Positions 16,430-26,086 are shown, counted from the first letter of the stretch. The stretch is DNA of 64,000 nt from Roseiarcus sp963730555 (GCA_963730555.1 CAVSSS010000009.1:62001-126000); one strand, 5' to 3'. Notes: a model not told the origin generated them from the letters alone. Made by a program: numbers and translations.

Positions 16430-17279
16430 CTACGTTTTCGGCGCGGCTTGGATCGTCGTCTCCACTGGCCCCGCGCCGCCAGTCAGCGTAAGGCGCAGCG
16501 GAACGGGAAGGGCCGCTTCTTTGGGCTTGTCGCCGATTGTCAGCGTGAAGCAATCCCGGCCTCCGTCGGCATAGCGCGGGCGTCGTCTTCAGCCACCAGC
16601 CCTCCGGCGCCTCGACGAACAGGTCGCGCGGGGGGCCGTCCTCATGGGCCGCGCAGAGCCGCCAGCTATTCGCGTCGAGCGCCTCAAGCGCGCCGAAATC
16701 CTTCTGCGGGACTGCGCGTGGGACGGCGGCGAGCGCCGCATCGATCGCGTTTGCGTGCGGCGAGGCTCCAGCGGAGGGAAGCTTGAGCTCGAGATGAGCC
16801 TTGGCCGGCAGGCACACTTTCTCGCACACGGCGAAATCGGCGTTGAGCTTGAGCGTCGCAGGCTTCGCGGGGTCGCGAGGCTTGACCCGGAGGGGAAAGA
16901 CGACGTTGCTGTCGTAGCCGAACGCCTCGCCGCCGTCGGCCTCTTTGATACGCTTCGGCGCGGGAAACTCCGGTTCGACGCTCGCGACATTGTCGGATAA
17001 GGAAAAGTCCAGCGTTGGCGGCAGGCCGGCGTCGCCAGGGTCGCGCCAATAGGTGATCGCGCCCGGCTTAAGGGCGATCTCGAACCCGGCGAGATCGCCG
17101 CCGCCCGCGATAAGGCGCGCCTGAGACTTCGACGCAAGCGTCCAATCGGTCGAGAACGCATCGGCGGCGAACGCGGACATGGCCCGTAGGACAAGCGCAA
17201 GCGCGACCGCGAGCGCGCCTGCAATCTTTAGGCCTCCGGCGGCTGCGCGAAGCGTCTTAACCAACGATCCTGCGCTCAT
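16430..17279 (-). pseudogene. DsbD N-terminal-domain-like periplasmic protein, frameshifted
   Basis: The start at 17279 (MSAGSLVKTLRAAAGGLKIA) gives a signal peptide ending near AFAAD. The mature part has ITYWRDPGDAGLPPTLDFS and FAVCEKVCLPAKAHLELKLP with a C-x3-C pair, as in the alpha domain of thiol:disulfide interchange protein DsbD. Frame is lost near 16578 (one C too many) and resumes as CFTLTIGDKPKEAALPVPLR to the TAG at 16430. The restored protein is 282 residues. The family passes reducing power to periplasmic thiols. It is adjacent to the peroxiredoxin and divergent from yqgE. Confidence 0.78.
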
Positions 17280-17358
17280 CTTGCTCTGCCTATACCATGC
17301 CACGAATTTCAACTAGCATCGACCGCGGCGCCGCAACCGCGACCACAAAGAGGCGACC

Positions 17359-17958
17359 ATGAGACGGGCGGATCCGCCGCCGCCGACCAGTCTGGAAGGG
17401 CAGTTCCTGATTGCGATGCCGTCGCTTCGGGAAGGTCCGTTCGCGCGCTCCGTCGTCTATATGTGCGCCCATCGCGACGACGGCGCCATGGGCATCGTCA
17501 TCAACCACCGGGCGGAGGAGATCGATTTCGGCCAGCTTCTGGCGCAGCTCGACATCGTGCCGGAAGCCGAGGCGATCCGTCTGCCGCCGCGCGCCCAGGC
17601 GGTGCGAGTGTTGCGGGGCGGGCCGGTCGAGACGGGACGCGGCTTCGTTCTCCATTCGAGCGACTATGACGTCAATGACTCGACGGTCAAGATTGGCGAT
17701 GTCTGCCTGACCGCCACGCTCGACATCCTGCGAGCAATCGCCCAGGGCACGGGCCCGTCACAGGCCGTGCTTGCGCTTGGCTACGCCGGCTGGGCCTGCG
17801 GGCAGCTCGAGAGCGAGATCCTGGCCAACGGCTGGCTGACCTGCCCCGCCGACGCCGGCCTCATTTTCGATCTCGATTTCGGCCGCAAATACGATCGGGC
17901 GCTCGCGATTCTCGGCATCCACGAAGGCATGCTGTCCTCCAACTCCGGCCACGCGTAG
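17359..17958 (+). CDS. YqgE/AlgH family protein (DUF179)
   Basis: The 199-residue protein opens LEGQFLIAMPSLREGPFARS, followed by YMCAHRDDGAMGIVINH, LRGGPVETGRGFVLHS and LALGYAGWACGQLESEI, the standard YqgE/AlgH series. Molecular function is unknown; in E. coli yqgE lies next to the ruvX homologue. It ends with TAG and converges on recF across a pair of hairpins. Confidence 0.93.
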   Translation: MRRADPPPPTSLEGQFLIAMPSLREGPFARSVVYMCAHRDDGAMGIVINHRAEEIDFGQLLAQLDIVPEAEAIRLPPRAQAVRVLRGGPVETGRGFVLHSSDYDVNDSTVKIGDVCLTATLDILRAIAQGTGPSQAVLALGYAGWACGQLESEILANGWLTCPADAGLIFDLDFGRKYDRALAILGIHEGMLSSNSGHA

Positions 17959-18011
17959 GGCGTTCCGAGAACGCCCGTCTCGCCGAGCTATGGGGCGTTC
18001 GCACGAACGCC
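17958..18011. terminator. Two tandem hairpins between convergent genes
   Basis: GGGCGTTC and GAACGCCC pair around CGA (17958-17976), and GGCGTTC and GAACGCC around GCAC (17994-18011). They share the same arm sequence and sit between the ends of yqgE and recF, so a bidirectional terminator is likely, although no T-tract is present. Confidence 0.5.
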
Positions 18012-18031
18012 GCCCGACTTTCGACGGGCTA

Positions 18032-19207
18032 TCACGGTGATGCGGGCCGCACCCCCGCCGTCGCCGAAACGTCGAACATCTCCGCTCGGCCCTTAAGCTC
18101 CGCGAACACGGCGGGATCAGCGCCGGTGAGGAACACCTGGCCACCGAGGCGCGCGAGCGCGTCGTAGAGCGCGGCGCGGCGGCGCGGATCGAAATGGGCC
18201 GCGATCTCGTCCAGGAGGGTGAGCGGGGCGGTCGCCGACATCTCGGCGACCAGGCGCGCATGGGCGAGCGCGAGCCCGACAATCAGCGCCTTCTGCTCGC
18301 CGGTCGAAGAAGCGGCAGCCGGCGCCTGTTTCGGCCCGTGCCAGACCAGAAGATCGCTGAGATGCGGGCCGATGAGGGTGCGGCCGGCAGCCGCGTCACG
18401 GCTCCGATTGTCGCGCAAGCTCGCCCGGTAGCGGTCTTCCGCCTTGAGCGCCGGCCCATTGTGGGTCATGGCCTCGATCTCGCCCATAAGCGCAAGCTTC
18501 GCCCAGGGAAAGGGCGATGAATCGTCGCGCTCGGCGGCGATGAGGGCTTCGAGCCGGCGCACGCAGTCGAGCCGCGCCGCGGCGACCGCGACGCCAAGCT
18601 CAGCCGCTTCGCGCTCGATCGCGTCCAGCCATGCGGCGTTGCGCCCGCCCTCTTCCAGGAGCCGGTTGCGCCCGCGCAGCGCCCGTTCGAACTGGGAGAC
18701 CCGCGCGCCGTGGCCTGGGTCAATCGCCAGCACGAAGCGATCGAGAAAGCGGCGCCGCTCGCTCGCCGGCCCGGCGAACAGCGAATCCATCGCTGGCGTC
18801 AGCCAGACGAGACGCACATGGTCGCAAAACGCGCGCGACGAAGTGACGGCGGCCCGGTCGATGCGGTTGCGCCGCTCGGCCGCCTCGCCGTTCGCGCCCG
18901 GTTTCCAGCCGGAGCCCAGCTGATGAATCTCGCCGTCCTCCTCGACTTCGATCGATAGCGCGAAGCCGCCCGCGCCGCCGACCCGCGCGCATTCCCCGAG
19001 CTCCGCTCGGCGTAAGCCGCGTCCAGGTGCGAACAGCGACAGAGCTTCGAGGAGATTGGTCTTGCCGGCGCCGTTCTCGCCGCATAGGACGACCAGGCTG
19101 CCTCGGATTGTGAGATCGAGCGCGGCGTAAGAACGAAAATCGTTGAGCATGACGCGCCGCACGCGAGGGCGCCGTCGGGCCTGGGGGGCACCGTCAAGGC
19201 TGGTCAT
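18032..19207 (-). CDS. recF: DNA replication and repair protein RecF
   Basis: The 391-residue protein has the RecF SMC-like ATPase layout. LNDFRSYAALDL precedes Walker A (GENGAGKTN, residues 43-51), and late motifs are LLVWHGPKQAPAAASSTGEQ (ABC signature) and PLTLLDEIAAHFDPRRR (Walker B). It loads RecA at gaps with RecO and RecR. The ATG at 19207 is chosen because the upstream extension overlaps the divergent dehydrogenase leader. dnaA, dnaN and gyrB are not nearby, so recF is outside the origin cluster here. Confidence 0.94.
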   Translation of the reverse strand: MTSLDGAPQARRRPRVRRVMLNDFRSYAALDLTIRGSLVVLCGENGAGKTNLLEALSLFAPGRGLRRAELGECARVGGAGGFALSIEVEEDGEIHQLGSGWKPGANGEAAERRNRIDRAAVTSSRAFCDHVRLVWLTPAMDSLFAGPASERRRFLDRFVLAIDPGHGARVSQFERALRGRNRLLEEGGRNAAWLDAIEREAAELGVAVAAARLDCVRRLEALIAAERDDSSPFPWAKLALMGEIEAMTHNGPALKAEDRYRASLRDNRSRDAAAGRTLIGPHLSDLLVWHGPKQAPAAASSTGEQKALIVGLALAHARLVAEMSATAPLTLLDEIAAHFDPRRRAALYDALARLGGQVFLTGADPAVFAELKGRAEMFDVSATAGVRPASP

Positions 19208-19268
19208 AAGCGCGGCGTGTGCCACGTCCGCCGGCGCTGCGAAAGAGCGAAACAAAGGAGCCTTGCCG

Positions 19269-20252
19269 ATGAAACCCCTCGATGTCCTGATGCCCGCCAA
19301 AGGCATGCAGCTGATCGAAGATCAGATCAGCGCGCGGCTGCCGCTGCACCGCCTGTGGCTCGAGCCCAATCCCGACCTCTGGCTTGTGGAATGGGCGCCG
19401 CGGATCCGCGCGATCGCGATGACCGGGGGGCACGCGCCGCTTGATGAGGCCTACATGCGCCAGTTCCCCAACCTCGAGATCATCTCGAGCTTCGGCGTCG
19501 GCTACGACAATATCGACGCCAAGGCGGCGGCGCGGTTCGGAATCATCGTCACCAATACCCCGGGCGTGCTCGACGATGAAGTCGCCGATACGGCGCTCGG
19601 CCTCATGATCATGACCGTGCGCCAACTGCCGCAGTCGGAACGATATCTGCGCGCCGGGCAATGGGCGGCGAAGGGCGCTTTTCCGCTAAGCCCTTCGCTA
19701 AGGGGCCGCACCGTGGGCATTTTAGGGCTCGGCCGCATCGGCAAGGCGATCGCTGAGCGCGTTACCGCGTTCGGGCTCCCCGTCGTCTATCATGGCCGGC
19801 GCGCCCAAGCCGACCTTCCTTATCGCTACTATCCTTCGCTCACCGACATGGCCAAGGCGTCAGACGTGCTGATCGTCGTCGCTCCGGGCGGCAGCGCAAC
19901 TCGCCACATCATCAACGCCGAAGTGCTGGAGGCGCTGGGCGCCGACGGCGTGCTGATCAACATAGCGCGCGGCTCTTTGGTCGATGAGAAGGCGCTGATC
20001 GAGGCGCTGCGGAATAGGACGATCCTGGCCGCGGGTCTCGACGTATTCGAGAACGAGCCCAACGTGCCGCAAGAACTCATTGCGCTCGATAACGCGGTGC
20101 TTTTGCCGCATGTCGGCTCGGCGTCGGTCAAAACGCGCCAAGCGATGGCGGAATGCGTAGCCTCGAACGTGCTCGCCTGGGCCGATGGCAAGCCGCCGCT
20201 CACGCCGGTGCCCGAGACGCCATGGCGGGGGAAATGGGGGAGGAGCGGATAG
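19269..20252 (+). CDS. D-2-hydroxyacid dehydrogenase (NAD-binding)
   Basis: The 327-residue enzyme has the D-isomer-specific 2-hydroxyacid dehydrogenase signatures: SSFGVGYDNIDAKAAARFG, the Rossmann motif VGILGLGRIGKAIAERV, NIARGSLVDEKALIEAL containing the catalytic Arg, ENEPNVPQELIAL with Glu, and LPHVGSAS with the catalytic His. It resembles hydroxypyruvate/glyoxylate reductases. The ATG at 19269 precedes MKPLDVLMPAKGM. A partial copy of its last third exists at 23501-23720. Confidence 0.92.
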   Translation: MKPLDVLMPAKGMQLIEDQISARLPLHRLWLEPNPDLWLVEWAPRIRAIAMTGGHAPLDEAYMRQFPNLEIISSFGVGYDNIDAKAAARFGIIVTNTPGVLDDEVADTALGLMIMTVRQLPQSERYLRAGQWAAKGAFPLSPSLRGRTVGILGLGRIGKAIAERVTAFGLPVVYHGRRAQADLPYRYYPSLTDMAKASDVLIVVAPGGSATRHIINAEVLEALGADGVLINIARGSLVDEKALIEALRNRTILAAGLDVFENEPNVPQELIALDNAVLLPHVGSASVKTRQAMAECVASNVLAWADGKPPLTPVPETPWRGKWGRSG

Positions 20253-20258
20253 GAGCAA

Positions 20259-20272
20259 TTGATCTGTGTCAA
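20259..20272 (+). promoter_or_regulatory. FNR/FixK-type box 1
   Basis: TTGATCTGTGTCAA fits the FNR/CRP-superfamily consensus TTGAY-N4-RTCAA used by FixK, FnrN and NnrR in alphaproteobacteria. It lies 158 bp before the small exported-protein remnant at 20430 and just after the hydroxyacid dehydrogenase stop. Confidence 0.6.
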
Positions 20273-20429
20273 TGCCGGCGGCGGGCGCGGCCCGCTAAGC
20301 GGGCACGGGGCTTTTTCTGTTAGCAAGCCCGTGAGCGGCATTGTCAGTCTTCTAAGGACCGTGCAATGGGACGCGCTTCGGCCGCGACAGGCGGTCATCT
20401 AGGGAATGTGGGCTAAGGGGATACGAAAC

Positions 20430-20565
20430 ATGAAAAAGACGATGCTTGTCGGGTTTGCCGCGGCGACGGCGCTAATGCAAGCCGCATCCGGACCAGAAGA
20501 TCATTCACGCCATCGGCTTAATGCTCAAAGAGGACCGCGCCGAAGGGATGATGATGGAGCAGTGA
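20430..20565 (+). pseudogene. Small exported protein remnant, frameshifted
   Basis: The ATG at 20430 encodes a signal peptide (MKKTMLVGFAAATALMQAA). One base out of frame follows QKIIHAIGLMLKEDRAEGMM and TGA at 20563-20565. Removing one base gives a 44-residue product. No family is recognised. It lies between an FNR-type box and a second small exported protein. Confidence 0.4.
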
Positions 20566-20572
20566 GGGAATC

Positions 20573-20770
20573 GTGAGAAATCTGCTTCTATCGACGGCGC
20601 TTAGCGTCGCGGCGTCGGTCTGCCTGGCGCCGGCCCGGTTGGATCATTGGTGCATGGGCTCCTGGCTCGATGTCGACACCGGACTCAATTCTGAGAACGA
20701 CAACGACAAGAGCCATTTCGCGACCGCGCCCAACGAAGCCATTCGCGGCTGGACGGCCGGAGCGCCGTGA
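20573..20770 (+). CDS. Small exported protein of unknown function
   Basis: A GTG start 7 bp after the preceding remnant gives 65 residues: a signal peptide (MRNLLLSTALSVAASVCLAP), then a short polar mature part with LDHWCMGSWLDVDTG and NDNDKSHFATAPNEA. No known domain. It may also be a shortened relic of a longer gene. Confidence 0.4.
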   Translation: MRNLLLSTALSVAASVCLAPARLDHWCMGSWLDVDTGLNSENDNDKSHFATAPNEAIRGWTAGAP

Positions 20771-20790
20771 CCTGCCTGGCTGAATAGCGA

Positions 20791-20804
20791 TTGATCTGCG
20801 TCAA
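20791..20804 (+). promoter_or_regulatory. FNR/FixK-type box 2
   Basis: TTGATCTGCGTCAA differs from box 1 by one base. Flanking sequence is also similar (CGGCGGC or GGCGGCC a few bases downstream). It lies 121 bp upstream of the sulfatase start codon. Confidence 0.6.
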
Positions 20805-20924
20805 GTCTGGCGGCCGGCGCAACTGGTAGGCGGCCGACGGCGCTCGCCGTCGGCGAGCCGCCAATTCAATTCCGTCGCATCAGGCCCGTTGGCGGGTACA
20901 CCGCTGCAAAGGGAGGGAAGACCA

Positions 20925-23396
20925 ATGAACAGGCGGCAATTGTTCTTGTCATCGGCCAAGGGCGCGCTGGCGGCGGCGCTCGGCGCGGTTGGGTTCCGTA
21001 CGACGGCTCAGGCGCAATCGCCGACGGCGGTCCATTCCCCGATAGCAAAGTGCTTCCGACGCCAACTCCGCCTTTCCAAGGCTTCATCGCGCCGAACTTT
21101 GTCAACAGTCAGCCGGGTTGGCCGCCGACGATCATGCCGCCCGAAGGCGCGCCGAACGTGCTCCTCATCCTAATCGACGACGCGGGCTTCGGCTCCAACT
21201 CGGCGTTTGGCGGCCTCGTGCCGACGCCGGCTCTGGACAAGCTCGCGAAAGCGGGTCTCCGCTACACTCAGATGCACAATACGGCGCTCTGCTCGCCGAC
21301 GAGGGCCGCGCTGCTCACCGGCCGCAATCATCACAGTGTCGGCTTCGGCACGGTGGCCGAAGCGGCGTCCGGCTATCCTGGCTACGATTCCATCACGCGG
21401 CCTGAGACCGCGCATGGCGCGGCGGCCTTGAAGGAGAACGGCTACTCCACCGCTTGGTTCGGCAAGAACCACAATGTGCCGACCTGGGAGGCGAGCCCGC
21501 AGGGACCGTTCGAGCACTGGCCGGTCGGTCAGGGCTACGATTATTTCTACGGCTTCATCGGCGGCGATACGAGCCAGTGGCAGCCCGGCAACCTCTACCG
21601 GACACCACGCCGATCCATCCTTACAACGGCAACTCGGGCTGGAACCTCATTACGGCGATGGCGGACGACGCGATCCAGTACATCGAGACGCAGACCTCGA
21701 CCGATCCGAAGCGGCCCTGGTTCATTCATTACGCGCCAGGCGCGACGCACGCGCCGCATCATCCAACCCCGGAGTGGATCGACAAGATTAGCGACATGCA
21801 TCTCTTCGACGACGGATGGAACGCGATCGCCGAGCGCATCTTCGAAAACCAGAAGAAGCTCGGAGTCGTGCCGGCCAACGCTAAGCTTCCACCCTGGCCG
21901 GACTTCCTGCCCAGGTGGGACACGCTGTCGGACGACCAGAAGAAGCTTTACCTTCGCCAGATCAATGTGTGGGCCGCCTACATGGCCTATGTCGACCATG
22001 AGATCGGCCACATTATCGAAAACCTCCAAAACCGGAACCTGTTCGACAACACGCTGATTATCTGGGTCTGCGGCGACAACGGCATGAGCGCCGAGGGCTC
22101 GATGAACGGCACGCCGAACGAGGTCGCGTATTTCAACGGCTATGCCTTCACCATCGAGCAGATGCTGCCGCTCATCCCGGCTTGGGGCACCGATCAGACC
22201 TATCCTCACTTCGCCGTGCCTTGGGCGTTTGCGATGGACACGCCCTACAAGTGGGTCAAGCAGATCGCCTCGCATCTCGGCGGAACGCGCACCGGCATGG
22301 TGGTGAGCTGGCCCAAGCGCATCGCCGACGCCGGCGGCGTTCGGCACCAGTTCCACCATGTCATCGACGTCATCCCGACGATCTTCGACGCGGTCGGCAT
22401 CCCGCAGCCGACGATGGTCAACGGCATCGCTCAGCGCCCCTACGACGGCGTAAGCATGGTCTATAGCTGGGACAAGGCCAACGTCGACGCGCCCTCGACC
22501 CGCACGACCCAGTATTTCGAGATCCTCGGCAATCGCGCGATCTACCACGAGGGCTGGATGGCCAGCACCTATCCTGCAGTATTTCCCTGGGAGGGCGTGA
22601 AAGGACATCCGCCCGTCGACGTGCTGAACGGATTCAAGTGGGAGCTGTACAATCTCAAGGAGGATCCGACCCAGACGAACGATCTCGCCGGCCAGGAGCC
22701 CGAGCGGCTACGGCAGATGCAGGAACTCTGGATGATCGAGGCGGTGCGCAACAACGTGCTGCCGCTGAACGCCTCGCAGGTCGCGGTCCTGACCGTCGAG
22801 CGCCCTGGGCCGCCCGCGGGCCGCACGCAGTTCGTCTACACGACGCCGAACACCTCGAACCAGTTCGCCGTCGCGCCCTCGATCCTCAACCGCTCGTACA
22901 CGATCACCGCCGAGATCGAGGTGCCCGAGGGCGGGGCGAATGGCGTCTTGGTGACACAGGGCGGGCGGTTCTCCGGTTATGGGCTCTATCTCAAGGACGG
23001 CAAGCCGACCTTCACCATGAATCTGCTCGACCTCGAGCGGCCGAAGTGGCAAAGCGCCGATGCGCTGCCACCCGGTAAGCATTCCGTTGTCTTCGACTGG
23101 AAGATGGATCCGACGGGCATGCCGATCGGTCGCGGGGGCACGGGCACGCTCTCGGTGAATGGCAAACCGGTGGCGCAAAAGTTGCTGCCTCATACTCAGC
23201 CTTTCATCTGGGCCTGGGACGAGACCTTCGACGTTGGACTCGACACCGGCACGTCGGTGGACGACGCCGACTATCCGCGCCGTTCCCTTTCACCGGCAAA
23301 CTCGAAAAGATCACCTTCGATCTCGGCGAAACGAGCATGACGCCGGAGGCCATCAAGGCGATGATGGAGGAGCTGGCAAAGAAGCGCGATCGGTGA
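20925..23396 (+). pseudogene. Exported arylsulfatase, three frameshifts
   Basis: The ATG at 20925 gives a Tat/Sec-like leader (MNRRQLFLSSAKGALAAALG). Frame changes near 21022, 21598 and 23278, each needing one added base; with these the gene encodes about 824 residues. Sulfatase signs are VLLILIDDAGFGSNSAFGG (metal site), the formylglycine motif CSPTRAALLTGRNHH, WFGKNHN, FIHYAPGATHAPHH and IWVCGDNGMSAEGS. A C-terminal beta-sandwich-like region (LEVT-type repeats near GGRFSGYGLYLKDGKPTF) follows. It would hydrolyse sulfate esters in the periplasm after formylglycine activation. No FGE gene is in the window. As written it is inactive. Confidence 0.85.
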
Positions 23397-23500
23397 ACCG
23401 GCTAGAAGAAGCTCAAGGAGGCTAAGAGCGCGGCTGGACGCGAATTGAGCGGGCGATATACATAGGTCCGGCTCGACTCTGCCGCCGCGCCGCCCAGCGC

Positions 23501-23720
23501 GGCTTGCTGGTTGACGAGAAGGCTCTGATCGAGGCGCTGCGGAACAAGACAATTTTGGCCGCCGGCCTCGACGTTTTCGAGCACGAACCAGCGCGCCGCA
23601 AGGGCTCGCTCGATGATACGGTGCTGTCGCTGCATGTCGCCGCGGCGTCGGTCAAAACCTTTCGAGCGATGGCCGAATGCGTGGTTTCGAACCTGCTCGC
23701 CTGGGCCGATGGCAAGGCGG
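23501..23720 (+). pseudogene. C-terminal fragment of a D-2-hydroxyacid dehydrogenase
   Basis: The segment reads LVDEKALIEALRNKTILAAG, LDVFEHEPARRKGSLDD, LHVAAASVKTFRAMAECVVS and NLLAWADGK. It closely parallels codons 240-315 of the intact dehydrogenase at 19269-20252, also at the DNA level. The nucleotide-binding region is absent and the catalytic His segment LPHVG has become LHVA. It looks like the relic of a duplicated gene flanking the sulfatase. Confidence 0.7.
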
Positions 23721-23753
23721 ATAGAGCGCGGCAAAACCGTCGAGCCAGGATCG

Positions 23754-24647
23754 CTACGCTGTGTAATTGGCGCTGTCGCCGCCGGTCACGTCATAGGTCG
23801 CGCCGCTCACGATGTAGGCTTCGTCGGATGCGAGGAACACAACTACGGGCGCAATCGCCTCGGGCTCGATCCATGAGATCCCGAGCGGCGACTTTGCGCT
23901 GAGTCTCGTTTTCGCTTCGGCTTCCAGAGCAGCGGTCGGTTGTACGGAATCGAGATCGTCAACGGCCTGTGCATACCGCTGCCGGTGTCGAGTAAGAGGC
24001 GTGTCGATGAGGCCGGGAATGACGGCGTTCACCGTGATCTTGTGTACGCCGAGCTCGAGCGCCGCCGATTTCATGAGGCCGATGATGCCCCATTTGGAGG
24101 CGGAATAGGCAGCGCCAAACTTGGTGCCGTGCCGTCCTTGCGTGGATGAAGTGACGATGATGCGTCCGCCGCCGTTCTTAACCAGATGCGGTGCGATGGC
24201 GCGGATCGCGTTGCAGGTCCCGGTCAGGTTGACGTCGATCGTGTCCTGCCAGTCCGCGTCCTGCCAGTCGAGGATCGGTTTGAAGCTCTGGATGCCGGCG
24301 TTCGCGAACAGGATATCGAGCCGGCCGAAGGCGGCTCGCGCCTGCTCGATAGCCGCGCGCAGAGCGGGAAGATCACGTTGGTCGAGACGCGCTTCAAGCC
24401 AGCGCGCCCCAGCGGCCTCGACCATTCGCCCGGTTTCCCCCAATTGCTCGGGAGTCGCGGGCGCAACCTCAAGCGTTGAACTGACCGGTCCGGCAATGTC
24501 GATGCCCATCACGTCGGCGCCCTCGTGGGCGAAGGCGACCGCTGTGGCTCGCCCGATGCCACGGGCGGCACCAGTCACGATCGCGGCCTTACCATTCAGG
24601 CGGCCTGAGCGTTGGGTTCCCGGCGCCTTCTGGCTGGTTGCGGCCAT
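23754..24647 (-). CDS. Short-chain dehydrogenase/reductase (mycofactocin-coupled-like)
   Basis: The 297-residue SDR shows the cofactor motif IVTGAARGIGRATAVAFA, NAGIQ, a catalytic Ser in IIVTSSTQGRHG, YSASKWGIIGL with Tyr and Lys, and a C-terminal IVSGATYDVTGGDSAN. The DIAGPVSSTLEVAPATPEQL insertion after the second beta strand is typical of NAD(P)-dependent SDRs of the mycofactocin-associated group. Substrate unknown. A short internal duplication (WQDADWQDT) is visible. It stands alone, converging on the relic at 23.7 kb. Confidence 0.88.
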   Translation of the reverse strand: MAATSQKAPGTQRSGRLNGKAAIVTGAARGIGRATAVAFAHEGADVMGIDIAGPVSSTLEVAPATPEQLGETGRMVEAAGARWLEARLDQRDLPALRAAIEQARAAFGRLDILFANAGIQSFKPILDWQDADWQDTIDVNLTGTCNAIRAIAPHLVKNGGGRIIVTSSTQGRHGTKFGAAYSASKWGIIGLMKSAALELGVHKITVNAVIPGLIDTPLTRHRQRYAQAVDDLDSVQPTAALEAEAKTRLSAKSPLGISWIEPEAIAPVVVFLASDEAYIVSGATYDVTGGDSANYTA

Positions 24648-24789
24648 AATCCTCTCTCCCTCTTCACCCGCGCTAAGCCAAGACCCACGTCGGCGGCGGC
24701 GCTGACGGCGCCGGGTCGCCGTGCGGCCGTGTTGGCGCCTTCACCGAACCGCTGTAGGAGAGGGCCGTCAAGCTGGGGAGGGACAATCG

Positions 24790-25521
24790 ATGCTCAACAC
24801 AACCGTGATCAGCCTATGCGCGGGCCTCGTTGCGCTTTTCGGGGCGCCGCTCGCCGCCTCGGCCGAGGACGCGATCGCCGCGCCTGCGCAGAAGACGATC
24901 GGCCAGCCGCAGTCAACCAAAGGCGACATGATTCCCTCGCTCGCGGTCATCAATTCCCGGGGGGCGACACTCCAGGGCAATATTCTGACGATGACCGATG
25001 TGGGGCTGAATTCCATCGTCTTCGCCGATCGTCCGTACAGAGCGGCCGGGCACGTGCTGACCAAACACTTTCTCAAGGAATGGGATGAGGGAAGCGAGAG
25101 TTTTGCTAAGGACCCGCCGAACGCCACAATATCGGTGCTGAGCGCGGACGGCGATACGGTCGAGGACGCCGTCGTGGTCCTGAAATCGCCGAAGCTCGAA
25201 GGCGACAAATTGACCTTCGAGGTGACTGTGCTCGAAGGGGGACTGTCGAAGGCGACCGGACCCGCTTCGCTGTTCATCGACTGGTTTGCCGCACGCGGTT
25301 ATGGCGGTCGTGGATTCGTCGCCGGCGGCGGCGGATGGCATGGCGCCTGGTACGGTCATCCCAATTACGGCGCGGTGGCGGGAGCGGCGGCCCTTGGCCT
25401 CGGCGCCGCGGCGGTCGGAGCCGCGGCGGCGGGCGCGTACTATCACCCCTACGCCTATCCGTACTACACTCCGCCGCCACCGCCGGCCTGCGGCTATTAC
25501 CCCTATCCGCCATGCTACTGA
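24790..25521 (+). CDS. Exported protein with Gly/Ala/Tyr-rich C-terminus
   Basis: The 243-residue product starts with a signal peptide (MLNTTVISLCAGLVALFGAP, cleavage near ASAED). The middle has IPSLAVINSRGATLQGNILT and LTKHFLKEWDEGSESF, then VEDAVVVLKSPKLEGDKLTF. The last 80 residues are low complexity: GYGGRGFVAGGGGWHGAWYG, an Ala/Gly membrane-like segment, and Tyr/Pro repeats ending in PYPPCY. No established function is recognised. The start has an upstream GGGGAGGG. The next lipoprotein gene follows after about 90 bp on the same strand. Confidence 0.75.
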   Translation: MLNTTVISLCAGLVALFGAPLAASAEDAIAAPAQKTIGQPQSTKGDMIPSLAVINSRGATLQGNILTMTDVGLNSIVFADRPYRAAGHVLTKHFLKEWDEGSESFAKDPPNATISVLSADGDTVEDAVVVLKSPKLEGDKLTFEVTVLEGGLSKATGPASLFIDWFAARGYGGRGFVAGGGGWHGAWYGHPNYGAVAGAAALGLGAAAVGAAAAGAYYHPYAYPYYTPPPPPACGYYPYPPCY

Positions 25522-25609
25522 GGCGGGGGCAGCGCAAGGCCGAGCGATGCGTCCGTGGAGTTCGAGTAGCTGGAGTCGATATAAAGGCATTCTTGTCGAG
25601 GGAGGTTTT

Positions 25610-26086
25610 ATGCTGGGGAATCTTTTGACGCGCCGCGCCGCGCTGGTCAGCCTTGCCGTCTTTGCTGCCGCCGGCTTAAGCGGCTGCAACACGACGCCCA
25701 CGGCAGGAGTCCAACCTGTCGCTGCCTCCGGCGGCGGCGCGATCGACGTCGATACGGCGCCGCTGGTGGCTTATGTCGGCAGTCCCACTGCGGGCTGGGT
25801 GCAGCAGTCCTTGCCGGGCGCGCTTGCCCAGGTTCTCGGGCGAGGGGCGCCTGCCGGACTTCGCGTGCGTATCGACACGCTCTATCTGGGCGGCGGCGGG
25901 CCGGCAGATCCAGACCGGATGAGAGGCGTCGCGATGGTGGCCGGCAGAACGATAAACGTCCGCGCGGTCTCGACCTACATTTCAAACCCCACTGATCAGG
26001 CCTTGCCGGAACAAGCTCTGCAAGGCCGGGTGCAGGCGCTGTCGGTCGCCTTCGCTTACCGGCTCAAGAGGAAACTCGGGGCCTGA
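25610..26086 (+). CDS. Predicted lipoprotein of unknown function
   Basis: The 158-residue protein has a Tat-like basic start (LLTRRAALVSLAVFAAAGLS) and lipobox LSGC with Cys near residue 26. The mature region includes VAYVGSPTAGWVQQSLPGAL, LRVRIDTLYLGGGGPADPDR and AVSTYISNPTDQALPEQAL. No named domain is recognised. A GGGAGG ribosome site precedes the ATG at 25610. Its position suggests co-transcription with the preceding exported protein. Confidence 0.72.
   Translation: MLGNLLTRRAALVSLAVFAAAGLSGCNTTPTAGVQPVAASGGGAIDVDTAPLVAYVGSPTAGWVQQSLPGALAQVLGRGAPAGLRVRIDTLYLGGGGPADPDRMRGVAMVAGRTINVRAVSTYISNPTDQALPEQALQGRVQALSVAFAYRLKRKLGA

Noticed and set aside
24250..24280. Frameshift or damage in the SDR at the small WQDADWQDT duplication
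   Set aside because: The repeat keeps the frame and all SDR catalytic residues are present, so the gene is treated as intact.
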